From the NCBI RefSeq assembly GCF_020171845.1, contig NZ_JAIVAM010000004.1:248001-312000 (forward strand): DNA of 64,000 bases. Reading direction: 5' to 3'. Below, one piece after another: positions 1 through 9,529 of the stretch (position 1 is the first letter of the stretch; each line of letters opens with the position of its first letter). This stretch comes from Cytobacillus kochii. GTDB lineage: Bacteria > Bacillota > Bacilli > Bacillales > Cytobacillaceae. The notes beneath the pieces are model-generated. The model did not search any database. It was not told the origin of the DNA and was given only the letters and a program-made list of their open reading frames with translations. The position numbers and the translations under genes are program-made.

Positions 1-2
1 GA

Positions 3-8
3 TATAAT
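3..8 (+). promoter_or_regulatory. possible -10 element upstream of parE
   Basis: TATAAT lies about 70 bases before the parE start. The matching -35 would fall outside the window, so only a -10 can be seen. It could drive parE-parC, but this is an AT-rich region and a chance match is possible. Confidence 0.3.
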
Positions 9-76
9 CAAACTCTATTGCCGACTCGGATTGATAGACAATAGATGGTTTTTGAAGAGATGAAAGGGGAATGCTT

Positions 77-2053
77 GTGGCAAAAAATCAGGAAGTATTT
101 GACTATAATGATGATGCCATACAAGTACTTGAGGGATTAGAAGCTGTTAGAAAACGTCCCGGAATGTACATTGGAAGTACGGATGCAAGAGGGTTACACC
201 ATCTTGTATACGAAATAGTCGATAACGCTGTAGATGAAGCACTTGCAGGTTTCGGCGATCATATCATTGTCAAAATACATAAAGACAATTCAATTAGTGT
301 TCAAGATAAAGGTCGAGGAATGCCGACCGGAATGCACAAAATGGGCAAACCTACAACCGAAGTCATATTGACTGTGTTGCACGCTGGAGGAAAGTTTGGC
401 CAAGGTGGATACAAAACAAGTGGTGGACTTCATGGTGTGGGTGCTTCAGTTGTTAACGCCTTATCACAATGGTTAGTCGTTAAAATTAAACGCGATGGAC
501 TTGTTTATGAACAGCGATTTGAAAACGGTGGAAAGCCAGTAACCACACTTGAGAAGGTTGGTAAAACGAATCAAGTAGGGACAACGATCCACTTTAAACC
601 AGATCCGACAATTTTCTCAACAACTACATATAATTTTGAAGTTCTAAGTGAACGATTACGTGAATCCGCTTTTCTCTTAAAAGGAATGAAAATCGAAATA
701 ACGGATGAACGTCACGATCTTAAAGAGATTTATCATTATGAAAATGGGATTGAAGCATTCGTTCAGTACCTAAATGAAGAAAAAGATACGCTCCATCCAG
801 TAGTTAGTTTTGAAGGGGAGCATAACGGTATTGAAGTTGATTTTGCCTTCCAATTTAATGATGGCTTTTCAGAAAATGTCCTTTCTTTTGTCAATAATGT
901 TCGTACGAAAGATGGAGGGACACATGAAGCTGGAGCTAAAACAGCGATGACTAGGGTGTTCAATGAATATGCCCGTAAAGTTCAGCTTCTAAAAGAGAAA
1001 GACAAGAACTTAGAAGGAACCGATTTACGAGAAGGTTTTGCGGCGATTGTCTCAGTACGTGTACCTGAAGAGCTGTTACAATTTGAAGGACAAACAAAGG
1101 GCAAGCTCGGAACAAGTGAAGCGCGTTCAGCTGTCGATGCCGTTGTATCAGAGCATCTCTCTTACTTCCTTGAAGAAAATCCAGATACAAGCTCTTTATT
1201 AATTAAGAAAGCAATTAGAGCTTTTCAAGCAAGAGAAGCAGCACGTAAAGCGAGGGAAGACGCTAGAGGCGGGAAGAAGAAGAAACGGGCTGAAGCGGTT
1301 CTGTCAGGGAAATTGACACCTGCTCAATCACGTAACCCAGAAAGAAACGAATTATATTTAGTAGAGGGTGACTCTGCAGGTGGTTCAGCAAAGCAGGGGC
1401 GCGATAGAAGGTTTCAAGCGGTATTGCCATTAAGAGGTAAGGTAATAAATACTGAAAAGGCAAAGCTCGCAGATATCTTTAAAAATGAAGAGATAAACAC
1501 GATAATACACGCTGTTGGAGCGGGTGTCGGTGGTGACTTTACGATTGAAGATATTAATTACGATAAAGTGATTATTATGACGGATGCTGATACCGATGGA
1601 GCCCATATTCAAGTGCTCTTACTGACCTTCTTCTACCGCTATATGAAGCCGTTACTCGAAGCAGGTAGAGTCTATATTGCTTTACCACCATTGTATAAAG
1701 TGAGTAAAGGTTCAGGAAAGAAAGAAGTAATAGAGTATGCATGGAGTGATGAAGAGCTTCCTGATACGATTAAAAAGGTCGGTAAAGGCTATATTATTCA
1801 GCGTTATAAAGGACTGGGTGAGATGAATGCTGACCAATTATGGGAAACAACAATGGATCCAGAAACGAGAACGCTCATCCGTGTGAAAATTGATGACGCT
1901 GCGAGAGCGGAACGTAGAATTACCACTTTAATGGGTGATAAAGTTGAACCGCGGAGGAAATGGATTGAAACCAATGTCGCATTTGGGTTAGAAGAAGATG
2001 GCAGCATTTTAGAAAATGAAAACATTTCGACGCTTGAGGAGTTAGATTCATGA
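77..2053 (+). CDS. parE: DNA topoisomerase IV subunit B (ParE)
   Basis: This is the ATPase subunit of topoisomerase IV, which decatenates daughter chromosomes. The N-terminal GHKL ATPase shows EIVDNAVDEALAG, GRGMPTG and GGLHGVGASVVNALS. The TOPRIM domain shows EGDSAGGSAKQGRDR and DADTDGAHI. About 658 residues is the normal size. An ATG occurs at 71, but the ribosome site AAAGGGGA (63-70) abuts it. The GTG at 77 has a normal spacing and gives an N-terminus VAKNQ... resembling B. subtilis ParE (MAKK...), so GTG 77 is preferred. The last codons overlap parC by ATGA, which indicates translational coupling. The assignment to ParE rather than GyrB rests on similarity and on pairing with an adjacent ParC. 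Confidence 0.95.
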   Translation: MAKNQEVFDYNDDAIQVLEGLEAVRKRPGMYIGSTDARGLHHLVYEIVDNAVDEALAGFGDHIIVKIHKDNSISVQDKGRGMPTGMHKMGKPTTEVILTVLHAGGKFGQGGYKTSGGLHGVGASVVNALSQWLVVKIKRDGLVYEQRFENGGKPVTTLEKVGKTNQVGTTIHFKPDPTIFSTTTYNFEVLSERLRESAFLLKGMKIEITDERHDLKEIYHYENGIEAFVQYLNEEKDTLHPVVSFEGEHNGIEVDFAFQFNDGFSENVLSFVNNVRTKDGGTHEAGAKTAMTRVFNEYARKVQLLKEKDKNLEGTDLREGFAAIVSVRVPEELLQFEGQTKGKLGTSEARSAVDAVVSEHLSYFLEENPDTSSLLIKKAIRAFQAREAARKAREDARGGKKKKRAEAVLSGKLTPAQSRNPERNELYLVEGDSAGGSAKQGRDRRFQAVLPLRGKVINTEKAKLADIFKNEEINTIIHAVGAGVGGDFTIEDINYDKVIIMTDADTDGAHIQVLLLTFFYRYMKPLLEAGRVYIALPPLYKVSKGSGKKEVIEYAWSDEELPDTIKKVGKGYIIQRYKGLGEMNADQLWETTMDPETRTLIRVKIDDAARAERRITTLMGDKVEPRRKWIETNVAFGLEEDGSILENENISTLEELDS

Positions 2054-4482
2054 ACAAAGCAGAACAATTTCGTGATCTGCCGTTAGAAGATGTCCTTGGT
2101 GACCGATTTGGCAGATATAGTAAATATATTATACAAGATAGAGCATTACCTGATGCGCGAGACGGGCTAAAGCCCGTACAGCGTCGTATCTTATATGCCA
2201 TGCATGTTGAAGGAAATACGCATGATAGAGGTTTTAGAAAATCGGCAAAAACGGTCGGTAATGTGATTGGTAATTTTCACCCACATGGTGACTCGTCTGT
2301 ATATGATGCCATGGTGCGTATGAGTCAAGATTGGAAGTTGCGCAAGCTTCTTATTGAAATGCATGGCAATAATGGTAGTATCGATAATGATCCACCTGCT
2401 GCAATGAGGTATACAGAGGCGAGATTATCTTCTATTTCTTCTGCACTCTTAAATGATATTGAAAAAAGAACGGTTGATTTTATTCCGAACTTTGATGATA
2501 CTTCGAATGAACCAACCGTTTTACCGGCTAGTTATCCTAACTTACTTGTAAATGGATCAACAGGGATTTCTGCCGGGTATGCAACGGAAATTCCACCTCA
2601 TCACCTTGGAGAAGTTATTGATGCTGTTATTCATCGTATGGATCGTCCACAAAGTACTGTCGATGACTTAATGCAGTATATAAAAGGACCTGATTTTCCA
2701 ACCGGTGGAATCATACAAGGTGTGGAAGGCATTAAGAAAGCCTATGAAACGGGCAAAGGTAAAATTATTATCCGTGGTAAAGTAGATTTCGAGGATATTC
2801 GTGGTGGTAGAAAGCAAATAGTCATTACTGAAATCCCTTATGAAGTAAATAAAGCGAACTTAGTGAAGAAAATGGATGAATTTCGCTTCGATCGTAAAAT
2901 TGAAGGAATCGCCGAAGTCCGTGATGAAACGGATCGTACAGGGTTAAGAATTGTCGTTGAATTAAAGAAAGATGCTGACCCACAAGGTGTTTTACACTAT
3001 TTATATAAATATACTGATCTGCAAATCCCATATAACTTTAATATGGTGGCTATTCATAACCGTCATCCGAAAACGATGGGGTTAGTTCCCTTATTAGATG
3101 CCTATATTGACCATCGAAAAGAGGTTGTCACACGTAGAACGCAATTCGATTTAGAAAAGGCACAAACACGTCAGCATATCGTTGAAGGACTAATTAAGGC
3201 GTTATCTATATTAGATGAAGTCATTGCGACGATTCGTGCTTCAAAAGATAAGCGTGACGCGAAAGAGAATTTGATGAGAGAGTATCAATTTACAGAGCCT
3301 CAAGCAGAAGCGATCGTCTCATTACAACTTTATCGTTTGACGAATACGGATATCACAGCATTGCGTGCAGAAGCAGAAGAACTAGCGGCCAAAGTAGAGG
3401 AACTCACATCGATTCTTGCCAGTGACAAGAAACTCGCATCAGTGATAAAAAAAGAACTTCGTGAAGTGAAGAAGCGATTTGAAGACAATAGAAGAACAGT
3501 CATTCAAGCAGAGATAGAAGAAATTAAAATTAACCTAGAAGTTCTTGTAGCAAATGAAGATGTGATTGTTACTGTCACAAGAGATGGGTATATTAAACGG
3601 ACAAGCCAGCGTTCTTATTCAGCTTCAAATGGACAAGATTTAGCGATGAAGGAATCCGACCGTTTATTAACAAAGCTAGAGATGAATACAACGGATGTTC
3701 TACTTCTATTTACGAATAAAGGCAGCTACTTATATTGTCCTGTGCACCAATTACCTGATATCCGCTGGAAGGACATGGGTCAACATATTGCCAATATCAT
3801 TGCCATCGATCGTGATGAATGTATCATTCACGCAATCCCTATTACTGATTTTGAACAAGAGAATGCGACATTATTATTTATTACGAAAAACGGTATGGTG
3901 AAGAAAACTGAATTAAAATCATATAAAGCTCAACGCTTTTCAAAAGCGCTCGTTGCTCTTAACCTAAAAGGTGATGATGAGGTTGTCGATGTTCACCTAA
4001 CACATGGCGAGCATGATGTGTTTCTCACAACTCATTTAGGTTATGGTCTCAGGTTCCATGAGACAGAAGTAAACTTAGTAGGTCCAAGAGCTGCGGGTGT
4101 AAAAGGAATCAATCTAAAAGATGATGATTATGTTGTTTCTGGAAAAATGATTAGTAATGAGAAAGAAGAAGCAGTTGTCATTGCGACGCAACGCGGGGCA
4201 GTGAAAAAGATGAAACTGCAAGAGTTTGAACAAACATCAAGGGCAAAACGAGGTGTAGTGATGTTACGCGAATTGAAAAAACATCCGCATCGCATTGTCG
4301 GTATGGTTATAACAAATAACCATGAAACGGCATTTGTTGAAAGTGAAAAAGGGACAATCGAGTCCATAGCAATGAATGAACTTAGATACAATGATCGTTA
4401 CTCCAACGGATCGTTCATTTTGGATGAAGAAGAAAATGGTACAATTATTCATTTATGGACTGAGAAAAAGGAACAAACATAA
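2050..4482 (+). CDS. parC: DNA topoisomerase IV subunit A (ParC)
   Basis: This is the DNA breakage-reunion subunit of topoisomerase IV. The N-terminus (FRDLPLEDVLGDRFGRYSKY) and the winged-helix region PVQRRILYAM are typical. The catalytic tyrosine is in AAMRYTEARLS at about residue 121. The quinolone-resistance region contains HPHGDSSVYDAMVRMSQDW, with the usual Ser and Asp. A coiled-coil tower spans roughly residues 370-490, and a beta-pinwheel C-terminal domain follows. At 810 residues it is full length. It overlaps parE by four bases and is followed by a strong hairpin terminator. Confidence 0.96.
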   Translation: MNKAEQFRDLPLEDVLGDRFGRYSKYIIQDRALPDARDGLKPVQRRILYAMHVEGNTHDRGFRKSAKTVGNVIGNFHPHGDSSVYDAMVRMSQDWKLRKLLIEMHGNNGSIDNDPPAAMRYTEARLSSISSALLNDIEKRTVDFIPNFDDTSNEPTVLPASYPNLLVNGSTGISAGYATEIPPHHLGEVIDAVIHRMDRPQSTVDDLMQYIKGPDFPTGGIIQGVEGIKKAYETGKGKIIIRGKVDFEDIRGGRKQIVITEIPYEVNKANLVKKMDEFRFDRKIEGIAEVRDETDRTGLRIVVELKKDADPQGVLHYLYKYTDLQIPYNFNMVAIHNRHPKTMGLVPLLDAYIDHRKEVVTRRTQFDLEKAQTRQHIVEGLIKALSILDEVIATIRASKDKRDAKENLMREYQFTEPQAEAIVSLQLYRLTNTDITALRAEAEELAAKVEELTSILASDKKLASVIKKELREVKKRFEDNRRTVIQAEIEEIKINLEVLVANEDVIVTVTRDGYIKRTSQRSYSASNGQDLAMKESDRLLTKLEMNTTDVLLLFTNKGSYLYCPVHQLPDIRWKDMGQHIANIIAIDRDECIIHAIPITDFEQENATLLFITKNGMVKKTELKSYKAQRFSKALVALNLKGDDEVVDVHLTHGEHDVFLTTHLGYGLRFHETEVNLVGPRAAGVKGINLKDDDYVVSGKMISNEKEEAVVIATQRGAVKKMKLQEFEQTSRAKRGVVMLRELKKHPHRIVGMVITNNHETAFVESEKGTIESIAMNELRYNDRYSNGSFILDEEENGTIIHLWTEKKEQT

Positions 4483-4522
4483 ATGGTTTTCTTCCAAAAG
4501 TTGAAAGGTTGTATTTAACTTA

Positions 4523-4581
4523 AATGACACATAAAAAAAGTACACACTCATTAAAGTGATGTACTTTTTTTATGTGTCATT
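4523..4581. terminator. bidirectional terminator after parC
   Basis: A near-perfect long palindrome with arms AATGACACAT...AGTACA and TGTACT...ATGTGTCATT contains a run of seven A on one side and seven T on the other. It can terminate parC transcription and any leftward transcription. The loop has a further small CACT/AGTG pairing. Confidence 0.85.
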
Positions 4582-4759
4582 ATCCTTCTTTTAGTTGATC
4601 ATTTTTTTAAAAAACTCTGAAGGCGTCCTTCTAACGCTTCTTGGTCAACAGGGAAGATTACTGTGTTAGAAAATCATTTTTTTATATTAATGTTAAGTCT
4701 TCTAGTTAACTAATTTTCATGAACGGAAATAGACAGAACTTCTGTTCATTTAATCTTAG
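4582..4759. other. parC-DUF402 intergenic, possible gene relic
   Basis: On the - strand about 4595-4665 reads as an open stretch ending DQEALEGRLQSF, which looks like the C-terminal end of a protein. It has no upstream remainder and no start codon. It may be a relic or a chance reading frame. Confidence 0.2.
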
Positions 4760-5302
4760 TTACTTCAAAATTTCAGATAGAAAATTTTTATGGGCGTTTG
4801 ACAATTTTAACAAATTAAAGTTTCCAGCTCTAGCTAAACTTTTAATGATTTTTACTTCTTTCCAAGCTAAATCATATAGAGGTTGATTAATAATATTATT
4901 TTTTAGAGCATCTTCAAGTTCGTCGTCATCCAAAACATATAATTCCCCGGTTGGTAATATAACAATATCTAAGAATAAATCGTCTATCCATGGAATAGTA
5001 TTGTCTATTCCATAATGGAGGCATATGTCTATATACCACTGAATGATATTCCCTTTAGAATCGAACATCGTAGTTACTGTATGGTTTTTTCTTAAAGGAA
5101 ATTGTTGAAGCCACATATATCCATCATCCACTATACATAATTTCTTTCTACCATAACTTACACATAATGGAGATGTAACGGATAGTGTATGTAATAAAGT
5201 TATGTGTCCCTTAAAGTTTTTGGTATTGAGGAAAGCCTGTGAATATTTCCTTTTATCAATTCTTTTCCAATCTGAACGATCTCCGAACTTCCTCTTTAGC
5301 AT
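4760..5302 (-). CDS. DUF402 family protein (Ntdp/YgaC-like)
   Basis: The protein matches the DUF402 pattern: an N-terminal KRKFGDRSDWKRI segment, a central VDDGYMWLQQFPL strand, the acidic HYGIDNTIPWIDDLFLDI motif (metal-ligand region), and LDDDELEDAL near the end. Characterised family members are nucleoside tri/diphosphatases. The substrate here is not inferable. Three consecutive ATGs follow a GGGGG-type ribosome site; the third, at 5302, has the best spacing (about 8 bases), so it is used instead of an upstream in-frame ATG at 5374. It is the only clear - strand gene left of the dif site. AT content is somewhat higher than in its neighbours. Confidence 0.7.
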   Translation of the reverse strand: MLKRKFGDRSDWKRIDKRKYSQAFLNTKNFKGHITLLHTLSVTSPLCVSYGRKKLCIVDDGYMWLQQFPLRKNHTVTTMFDSKGNIIQWYIDICLHYGIDNTIPWIDDLFLDIVILPTGELYVLDDDELEDALKNNIINQPLYDLAWKEVKIIKSLARAGNFNLLKLSNAHKNFLSEILK

Positions 5303-5597
5303 CATCATCCCCCACGCTTGTTTTTTACGCAAATTATAGCCTTTTATTGTAACGAGTTTAATTGTATTAAACAAATTTATTTAAAATAATAGATCTTACT
5401 GAATATATTTCATAAGTAATGCTGTTACTTCTAAAATTAATGGGCTTCCTTTTACTGAGCTATTATAGTGAGAAAAAATTTAATTAAGGAGAGAGGAATT
5501 TTACAATAGGAGGTCTAATACTATTAATAGTCAGAATATTTTTAACAATACCTATGAAATGTAAGCAATCATTCAAGTAGAAAGGTGTGAGTAATTG

Positions 5598-7241
5598 ATG
5601 GACAACCACAATCATCAAGATTTCCCTTCCTATGATGCAATTATTGTTGGTGCTGGGTTTTCTGGCATGTATATGCTCTACAGATTACGAGAACGCGGCT
5701 TGAAGGTACGGGTGTTTGAAAAAGGTGCTGGTGTAGGGGGAGCTTGGTATTGGAGCCGCTATCCTGGTGCGAGGTGTGACTCAGAAAGCCATACGTATAA
5801 TTTTACCTTTTCTGAAACGTTATATGAAGAATGGTCTTGGCGTTCTCGTTATCCGACACAACCAGAAATTCTCGAATACTTAAACTTTGTAGCAGATCGC
5901 TTACAACTGAGAGAGGATATTGAGTTAGAAACAGAAATAAGAGCGGCTCATTTTGATGAAGAAATTACACAATGGAGAGTGTTTTTACAAGATGGTCGAC
6001 AATTGATATGTAAATATTTCATTACAGCTGTCGGTTGTCTATCAGCACATGCGAAGAATATACCGAAAATACCAGGTTATAGCCAGTATAAAGGTGAAAG
6101 CTATCACACAGGTACTTGGCCACATCACGAAGTAGATTTTCATGGCAAGAAAGTAGGGATTATTGGTAATGGCTCAAGTGGAATTCAAAGTTTACCGGTT
6201 ATTGCAGAAACAGCAGCGGAAGTATATAGCTTCCAAAGAACTCCTCAATATGCGATTCCCGCACAAAATCACCCTTACACAGAAGAAGAAATCAATGAAT
6301 ATAAAGCAAAGCGATTAGATACAAGAAAGAAAATGTTTCAATCTCATACTGGTTATCCCTTTTTTTCACGACCGTTTTCTGCCTTAGAGGAAAATCAATA
6401 TAAACGGCAGGAAGTTTATGAAACAGCATGGAAGAAAGGCGGCTTTGAGATAAGTGCCACTTATAATGATTTATTAATTAATGAAACCTCTAATGAAACA
6501 CTTAGTCAATTTGTTCGAGATAAGATAAAACAAGTTGTTAAGGATCAATCGTTAGCAGAAAAATTGTTACCCACTTACCCAATTGCCACTAAACGTCTAG
6601 TTCTTGATACAAATTATTATGAATCATTTAATTTGCCACATGTTCATTTTGTCGATGTAAAAGCTGCGCCTATAACACAATTCAGTGAAAAGGGTATTTG
6701 CACAACAGGCAGAGAGTATCCCTTAGATATGGTTGTGTTCGCTACAGGTTATGATGGAATGACCGGACCATTATTAACGATGGATATTAAAGGACGTGGA
6801 GGAGAATCACTTAAGGAGAAATGGGAACATGGAGCTAATGTATCAACTTATTTAGGTGTTGCCACTAACCTCTTCCCGAATATGTTTATGATTACTGGAC
6901 CACAAAGTCCATCTGTAGCAACAAATATGCCGACAAGTATTGAACAGCATGTGGATTGGATTGACCGTTTTATTGCTTATATAGAGGCAGAGGGGCTCGA
7001 AATGGTAGAAGCGAATGCGCAACAAGAAGAAACATGGCGTATCCACTGTGAAGAAGTATATAGACAAACATTATATAGCAAAACCCCTTCTTGGTATTCT
7101 GGAGCAAATGTAGAAGGAAAGCCTGAAGCATTTTTAATTTATCTGGGTGGACTAGGACAATACGGGAAAATCCTCGAGAACTGTGCTACTAGTGAGTATA
7201 GTGGATTTGACCAACATTCTTCCATCACAAAAAGTATGTAA
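5598..7241 (+). CDS. Baeyer-Villiger-type flavin monooxygenase
   Basis: This is a cytosolic FAD/NADPH monooxygenase predicted to insert oxygen next to a ketone carbonyl. It has an N-terminal FAD Rossmann motif (GAGFSGMYMLYRL), the class B signature GGAWYWSRYPGARCD near residue 50, the Baeyer-Villiger fingerprint as YKGESYHTGTWPH near residue 165, and then the NADPH Rossmann GNGSSG. About 547 residues is the usual size for cyclohexanone/acetone monooxygenases. A TTG at 5595 directly precedes the ATG at 5598; the ribosome site is AAAGGTG at 5581-5587. The next gene encodes an esterase, matching the known ketone-to-ester-to-acid-plus-alcohol logic. The true ketone substrate is unknown. Confidence 0.85.
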   Translation: MDNHNHQDFPSYDAIIVGAGFSGMYMLYRLRERGLKVRVFEKGAGVGGAWYWSRYPGARCDSESHTYNFTFSETLYEEWSWRSRYPTQPEILEYLNFVADRLQLREDIELETEIRAAHFDEEITQWRVFLQDGRQLICKYFITAVGCLSAHAKNIPKIPGYSQYKGESYHTGTWPHHEVDFHGKKVGIIGNGSSGIQSLPVIAETAAEVYSFQRTPQYAIPAQNHPYTEEEINEYKAKRLDTRKKMFQSHTGYPFFSRPFSALEENQYKRQEVYETAWKKGGFEISATYNDLLINETSNETLSQFVRDKIKQVVKDQSLAEKLLPTYPIATKRLVLDTNYYESFNLPHVHFVDVKAAPITQFSEKGICTTGREYPLDMVVFATGYDGMTGPLLTMDIKGRGGESLKEKWEHGANVSTYLGVATNLFPNMFMITGPQSPSVATNMPTSIEQHVDWIDRFIAYIEAEGLEMVEANAQQEETWRIHCEEVYRQTLYSKTPSWYSGANVEGKPEAFLIYLGGLGQYGKILENCATSEYSGFDQHSSITKSM

Positions 7242-7254
7242 AGGAGTGCTATTA

Positions 7255-8208
7255 ATGGATTTTATGAGTAGAGTAGCAGAAGAAATAAGAGAAATCTGTG
7301 AGAATTTCCCACCATTTAAGTTACCAGAGGGATTAGAAGCAGCAAGGCAGGCTGCATTCGTCCCAGTCGAAACATCCCCTTATGTAAGAATCAATCAATT
7401 ATCTATTCAAGGTGGAGATAAACAAAGAATGTTAGTGAAGATCTATGAACCTTCTAATAGAAATGAAGAGGCACTTCCAGCTGTTCTTTTCATACATGGT
7501 GGAGGTTATGTTACTGGTCATCCAGATGGTAGTGATGCTATTTGTCAAGCGTTTGTAAAAGAAGCTGAATGTGTGGTTGTGTCAGTGGATTATCGGTTAG
7601 CTCCAGAGCATCGCTATCCTTGTGCAATAGAAGATTGCTATGCTGCCTTGTTATGGATGCATGAGAGCTGTGAAGAATTAAAGATTGATAGGAGTAGAAT
7701 CGCAGTAGCTGGTCAGAGTGCGGGCGGAGGATTAACAGCTGCCCTCTCATTGTTAGCACGAGATAGAAGCGGTCCGAAAATAGCCTTTCAAATGCCACTT
7801 TATCCAATGATAGATGATCGTAATACGAGTGCATCAAGCTATGAAATCACCGATGAAAAAGCGATATGGAATCGTGGCAATAACCTAGCAGCATGGAGGA
7901 TGTATTTAGGTAAAAATATCAATGGCGAGATTTCACCGTATGCTGCGCCGGCAAGAGCAAAAAATTATTCTGGCCTACCACCAACCTATACCTGTGTGGG
8001 TCAATTGGATCCATTTAGAGATGAAACAATTGAATATGTCTCGCGACTTGCGAAAGACGGAGTCGATGTAGAGTTTCATATTTATCCTGGCGCTTATCAT
8101 GCCTTTGAATTATTAAATCCAACTTCTGATTTGGGTAGTGCAGCAATTCAAAACTATATACAAGCATTAAAGAAAGCGCTTAACCCAAAAGTGAAAATCA
8201 TGAAATAA
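7255..8208 (+). CDS. alpha/beta hydrolase, HSL-family esterase
   Basis: This is a cytosolic carboxylesterase of the hormone-sensitive-lipase family. The oxyanion motif HGGGYVTG is near residue 81. The nucleophile elbow GQSAGG has Ser near 155. Asp is in the LDPFRDE segment near 252, and His in GAYHAFE near 281. About 317 residues fits the family. The ATG at 7255 follows AAGGAG at 7241-7246. It starts 13 bases after the monooxygenase stop, so it is co-transcribed and probably cleaves the ester or lactone produced by that enzyme. A rho-independent terminator follows. Confidence 0.85.
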   Translation: MDFMSRVAEEIREICENFPPFKLPEGLEAARQAAFVPVETSPYVRINQLSIQGGDKQRMLVKIYEPSNRNEEALPAVLFIHGGGYVTGHPDGSDAICQAFVKEAECVVVSVDYRLAPEHRYPCAIEDCYAALLWMHESCEELKIDRSRIAVAGQSAGGGLTAALSLLARDRSGPKIAFQMPLYPMIDDRNTSASSYEITDEKAIWNRGNNLAAWRMYLGKNINGEISPYAAPARAKNYSGLPPTYTCVGQLDPFRDETIEYVSRLAKDGVDVEFHIYPGAYHAFELLNPTSDLGSAAIQNYIQALKKALNPKVKIMK

Positions 8209-8211
8209 AAG

Positions 8212-8245
8212 AATGAGCTGCGAGATTGAATCGCAGCTCATTTTT
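8212..8245 (+). terminator. terminator after esterase gene
   Basis: A 12-bp stem (AATGAGCTGCGA / TCGCAGCTCATT) with a 7-base loop is followed by five T. It ends the monooxygenase-esterase transcript. Confidence 0.85.
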
Positions 8246-8287
8246 ACAGAAAATAATATTGTTAATTTAGAAATATCTGATATTTAA

Positions 8288-8316
8288 TTGACGGGTAACA
8301 GAAATATGGGTTAAAT
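8288..8316 (+). promoter_or_regulatory. possible promoter for nitronate monooxygenase-like gene
   Basis: TTGACG (8288-8293) lies 17 bases before TTAAAT (8311-8316). The -10 is a weak match. The separate terminator upstream makes an own promoter for the next gene likely. Confidence 0.35.
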
Positions 8317-8384
8317 TGGACATATAGAAAACAGATGAAATAAGTGTTACCGTTTTCATTCGTTCTTTGAAGGGAGAAAAGAAA

Positions 8385-9356
8385 ATGTCTCGTTTACCAA
8401 AACAATTTCAGCAATTACAGTTACCGGTCATTGGATCACCACTTTTTATTATTAGTAACCCAAAGCTAGTTATTGAACAATGTAAAGCTGGTATCGTTGG
8501 ATCAATGCCAGCATTAAATGCCAGACCTTCTTCTCAGTTAGATGAATGGTTAGCGCAAATTACGGAAGAGCTTGCTGATTATAATGCACAAAACCCGGAT
8601 AAACCGGCTGCACCCTTTGCAATTAATCAAATCGTACATAAATCAAATCAAAGATTAGAAAAAGATATGGAGCTATGCGTGAAATATAAAGTGCCAATTA
8701 TAATTACCTCTCTAGGAGCGAGAGAGGAAGTATTCTCCGCTACTCATAGTTATGGTGGTATTGCACTCCATGATGTAATCAATAACACTTTTGCACATAA
8801 AGCGATAGAAAAAGGCGCAGATGGTTTAATTGCTGTTGCTGCAGGAGCGGGTGGCCATGCTGGTGATAAAAGTCCGTTTGCGCTCATTCAAGAAATTAGA
8901 CAATGGTTTGATGGAACATTAGCGCTATCGGGCTCTATTGCGAACGGACAAGCCATTTTAGCTGCGCAAGCGATGGGAGCAGACTTAGCCTATATCGGCT
9001 CGCCATTTATCGCTACAGAGGAAGCTAGAGCCTCAGAAGAGTATAAACAAGCTATTGTTGATGGTTCGTCCGATGATATTGTTTATAGTAATCTATTTAC
9101 TGGGGTTCATGGTAACTATTTAAAACCATCCATAAAAGCGGCTGGTTTGGATCCTGATAATCTACCAGATAGTGATCCAAGCAAAATGAATTTTGGGGAA
9201 AATCGAGTAAAAGCATGGAAAGATGTTTGGGGTAGTGGACAAGGGATTGCTGCCATTTCCGCGGTGACAACTACCGCTAATTATGTCAATAAACTAAAAC
9301 AGGAATATAAACAAGCACAAGAAGACTTGTTCGCTTATAGCAAACAATTTACGTGA
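8385..9356 (+). CDS. nitronate monooxygenase-family FMN protein
   Basis: This is a TIM-barrel FMN enzyme of the nitronate monooxygenase (2-nitropropane dioxygenase) family. Recognisable motifs are LPVIGSPLFIIS at the N-terminus, the AAGAGGHAGDKSPF phosphate-binding glycine segment near residue 160, GSIANGQAILAAQAMGADLAYIGSPFIAT, and a C-terminal GQGIAAI. The ATG at 8385 follows GAAGGGAG; an in-frame TTG at 8367 overlaps that ribosome site and is not used. About 323 residues is typical. It is separately transcribed but adjacent to the ketone-oxidation pair. Nitronate activity is a family property, not shown by the sequence. Confidence 0.8.
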   Translation: MSRLPKQFQQLQLPVIGSPLFIISNPKLVIEQCKAGIVGSMPALNARPSSQLDEWLAQITEELADYNAQNPDKPAAPFAINQIVHKSNQRLEKDMELCVKYKVPIIITSLGAREEVFSATHSYGGIALHDVINNTFAHKAIEKGADGLIAVAAGAGGHAGDKSPFALIQEIRQWFDGTLALSGSIANGQAILAAQAMGADLAYIGSPFIATEEARASEEYKQAIVDGSSDDIVYSNLFTGVHGNYLKPSIKAAGLDPDNLPDSDPSKMNFGENRVKAWKDVWGSGQGIAAISAVTTTANYVNKLKQEYKQAQEDLFAYSKQFT

Positions 9357-9372
9357 ACAATGAATCTTTTAG

Positions 9373-9395
9373 CCACCTTTTAGGTGGTTTTTTTA
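9373..9395 (+). terminator. terminator after nitronate monooxygenase-like gene
   Basis: A short stem GCCACCT / AGGTGGT with a small loop is followed by seven T. Confidence 0.8.
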
Positions 9396-9434
9396 ATGTC
9401 CGAATTTATAAGCATACAAAAATTAACGAAAATA

Positions 9435-9463
9435 ATTCTAACAGAACTATGTTCCAAATATTC
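9435..9463. other. Ter-like replication terminator (RTP-binding) site
   Basis: The B. subtilis Ter consensus as remembered has a CTAA block, a spacer with two W positions, then CTATGTACYAAAT-N-TTC. The sequence here has CTAA at 9438-9441, A at both W positions, then CTATGTTCCAAATATTC at 9447-9463. That is one mismatch (A to T) in the core; the first three consensus positions do not match. It lies about 1.1 kb upstream of an rtp homologue and 3.5 kb from dif. Function is inferred; binding polarity is not assigned. Confidence 0.7.
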
Positions 9464-9529
9464 AATAGATAAAGAAAAAACAAAATATGCAATTAAGTAA
9501 GAAAAGGGCGAAAGTTGAAAAATGATTTA

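Noticed and set aside
5500..5580. AGGAGG ribosome-site-like sequence before the monooxygenase with a short frame
   Set aside because: The frame after it lacks a start codon and ends after about 20 codons.
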